Source: JAWLDB01 sp041686915
GTDB lineage: Bacteria > Bacillota > UBA994 > UBA5500
Reading direction: 5' to 3'
DNA length: 5,694 nucleotides
Assembly: GCA_041686915.1 (NCBI GenBank)
Contig: JAWLDB010000173.1
Coordinates: 1-5,694 of the forward strand
The notes under the pieces: generated by a model
Databases searched by the model: none
What the model was told of the DNA's origin: nothing
The model's input: only the letters and a program-made list of their open reading frames with translations
Translations under genes and position numbers: made by a program
Part shown: piece by piece, positions 4,427 to 5,694 of the stretch
How the letters are laid out: every line of letters begins with the position of its first letter
Position numbering within the stretch: the first letter of the stretch is position 1

Positions 4427-5452
4427 ATGTCAATCAAACAACAACTGGCAGAACTTGAGCAGAAGGCTCAAGCCGCTATCGCGGAAACGAGCGCGATTGA
4501 GGAACTGCAGGCACTGCGGGTGCAGTTCCTGGGCAAGAAGGGCGAACTCACCGGCATCCTGCGGGGTATGGGTGCTCTGCCTGCAGAGGAACGTCCCATA
4601 GTCGGTCAGGTGGCCAACGAACTACGCGACAGGCTGGAAGGGGCCTTAAATCAGGAGATGGCCCGCTTGGCTGAACAGGCGAAGCTAGCCCGTCTACAAG
4701 CAGAAAGCATTGATATCTCTCTACCGGGGAGAACCTTTGCGGTGGGACACCAACACTTGATCACCAGAACCATGGATGAGATCATTGACATTTTCACCGG
4801 CATGGGGTTTTCGGTTGCTGAAGGTCCTGAGGTTGAGACAGATTACTACAACTTCGAAGCGCTGAATATACCCAAGGAACATCCTGCCCGGGACATGCAG
4901 GACTCTTTCTACTTCAACCCTGAACTGCTGCTGCGCACTCATACCTCGCCAGTGCAGGTGAGGACAATGCAACGGAAGCGGCCTGAACCAGTGCGTATCA
5001 TTGCACCCGGTCGAGTCTATCGACGCGACGATGATGCTACCCATTCCCCAATGTTCTATCAGACAGAGGCTCTGGTAGTAGATAAGGGGATTTCGCTGGC
5101 AGACTTGAAGGGTGTATTGCTGACGTTTGCCAGGTCTATGTTTGGCCCGGAACGCCAAATCCGTCTACGCCCGAGCTTCTTCCCCTTTACCGAACCGAGT
5201 GCAGAAGTAGACATTTCGTGCTTCGTCTGTAATGGCAGTGGATGCCGGCTTTGCAAGCAGAGCGGTTGGCTGGAAATCCTCGGCTCTGGAATGGTACACC
5301 CGCGTGTGCTCAGCATGTCAGGTTATGATCCTGAGCAGGTGAGTGGTTTCGCTCTGGGCATGGGCATCGAGCGCATCGCCATGCTGAAGTATGGCGTAGA
5401 TGATATCCGACACCTGTACACTAACGACATTCGCTTCTTGCGGCAGTTCTAG
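4427..5452 (+). CDS. pheS: Phenylalanine--tRNA ligase alpha subunit
   Basis: PheS is the catalytic subunit of the (alpha-beta)2 enzyme that charges tRNA-Phe. The 341 residues match the usual bacterial length. Residues 1-90 form the charged N-terminal coiled-coil arm that contacts tRNA. The class II core follows: HPARDMQDSFYF (152-163), LLRTHTSPVQ (168-177), motif 2 GRVYRRDDDATHSPMFYQTE (195-214), LRPSFFPFTEPSAEVD (247-262) and motif 3 GFALGMGIERIAML (307-320), then the terminal DDIRHLYTNDIRFL. Four cysteines in CFVCNGSGCRLC (265-276) form a CxxC...CxxC loop, common in bacterial PheS. GGAGG at 4414-4418, 8 nt before the ATG, fixes the start. It lies behind the Phe T-box and ends 14 nt before pheT, so the two subunits are co-transcribed. 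Confidence 0.98.
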   Translation: MSIKQQLAELEQKAQAAIAETSAIEELQALRVQFLGKKGELTGILRGMGALPAEERPIVGQVANELRDRLEGALNQEMARLAEQAKLARLQAESIDISLPGRTFAVGHQHLITRTMDEIIDIFTGMGFSVAEGPEVETDYYNFEALNIPKEHPARDMQDSFYFNPELLLRTHTSPVQVRTMQRKRPEPVRIIAPGRVYRRDDDATHSPMFYQTEALVVDKGISLADLKGVLLTFARSMFGPERQIRLRPSFFPFTEPSAEVDISCFVCNGSGCRLCKQSGWLEILGSGMVHPRVLSMSGYDPEQVSGFALGMGIERIAMLKYGVDDIRHLYTNDIRFLRQF

Positions 5453-5458
5453 GAGGTG
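5451..5458 (+). promoter_or_regulatory. pheT ribosome-binding site overlapping the pheS stop codon
   Basis: AGGAGGTG is a near-consensus site 8 nt before the pheT ATG. Its first two bases are the last two of the pheS TAG. Termination on pheS therefore occurs on the pheT loading site, a layout expected to couple translation and keep the subunits at 1:1 (inference). Confidence 0.85.
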
Positions 5459-5466
5459 CACCAGCA

Positions 5467-5694
5467 ATGCTAATCTCATATAATTGGCTGAAACAATATG
5501 TGAACATACCGTGGCCAGCTGATGAACTGGCGCGTCGCCTTACCTCAGCCGGCGTAGCAGTTGACACTGTTACGTGGCGAGCTGAGAACTTGGCTGGCGT
5601 TGTTACCGGCCGTCTTATCGAGGTAAAACCACATCCAAACGCCGACAAGCTACAAATCTGTACGGTGGATGTAGGTGGGGCGGATACTCAAACT
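5467..5694 (+). CDS. pheT: Phenylalanine--tRNA ligase beta subunit, N-terminal part (3' end outside window)
   Basis: PheT is the large non-catalytic partner of PheS; it binds tRNA and carries the editing site that removes Tyr-tRNA-Phe. Only the first 76 codons are present and the frame stays open to the window edge; the full protein is usually about 800 residues. The start MLISYNWLKQYVNIP is the family's N-terminal signature, followed by DELARRLTSAGVAVD. An EMAP/OB-fold tRNA-binding domain begins near residue 40 (AGVVTGRLIEVKPHPNADKL, ICTVDVGG), with the signature HPNADKL at 56-62. The ATG at 5467 is set by AGGAGGTG at 5451-5458. It is the second gene of the T-box-controlled pheST operon. The B3/B4 editing domain is outside the window. 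Confidence 0.96.
   Translation, partial: MLISYNWLKQYVNIPWPADELARRLTSAGVAVDTVTWRAENLAGVVTGRLIEVKPHPNADKLQICTVDVGGADTQT

Noticed and set aside
4721..5158. Minus-strand ORF of 145 aa over pheS
   Set aside because: Shadow of the pheS catalytic core, no motif support.
5219..5256. Four-cysteine CxxC...CxxC loop in PheS as a novel insertion
   Set aside because: A Cys-rich loop at this place is common in bacterial PheS.

Overview
The window is a co-oriented (+ strand) stretch of housekeeping genes from a bacterium. The organism is most likely a member of the Firmicutes, probably Clostridia-like. Four things point there: strong AGGAGG-type ribosome-binding sites, a phenylalanine T-box leader before pheST, a KtrB/KtrA-type potassium uptake pair, and a SPOUT RNA methyltransferase next to pheST (as ysgA is in Bacillus subtilis). 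Base composition looks near 50% GC by eye. I cannot assign a genus.

Layout: (1) 1-934 is the translation-factor/ribosomal-protein cluster infC (5' end missing), rpmI, rplT. (2) At 943-968 a perfect 11-bp hairpin without a U-tract separates rplT from the next block. (3) 998-3873 holds ktrB and ktrA (K+ channel subunit plus its cytosolic RCK regulator) and a TrmH/SpoU-family rRNA 2'-O-methyltransferase; each of the last two has its own good ribosome-binding site and the gaps are short, so these three look like one operon. (4) 3874-4426 has no long ORF but is dense with signals: an extended -10 promoter, a foldable untranslated stretch, a previously easy-to-miss 31-codon ORF resembling the uncharacterised YqzL family, a hairpin just after its stop, and a complete Phe T-box (UUC specifier, antiterminator with UGGUACC bulge, terminator). 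(5) 4427 to the end is pheS and the first 76 codons of pheT.

The genes serve translation (IF-3, L35, L20, an rRNA modification enzyme, phenylalanyl-tRNA synthetase) with K+ homeostasis inserted between. Uncharged tRNA-Phe should open pheST expression through the T-box. Nothing here looks like a mobile element, defence system or CRISPR. The most interesting part is 3883-4369. The only recognisable promoter lies about 230 nt upstream of T-box Stem I, and the short aromatic-rich ORF sits between them, so it would be co-transcribed with the T-box leader.
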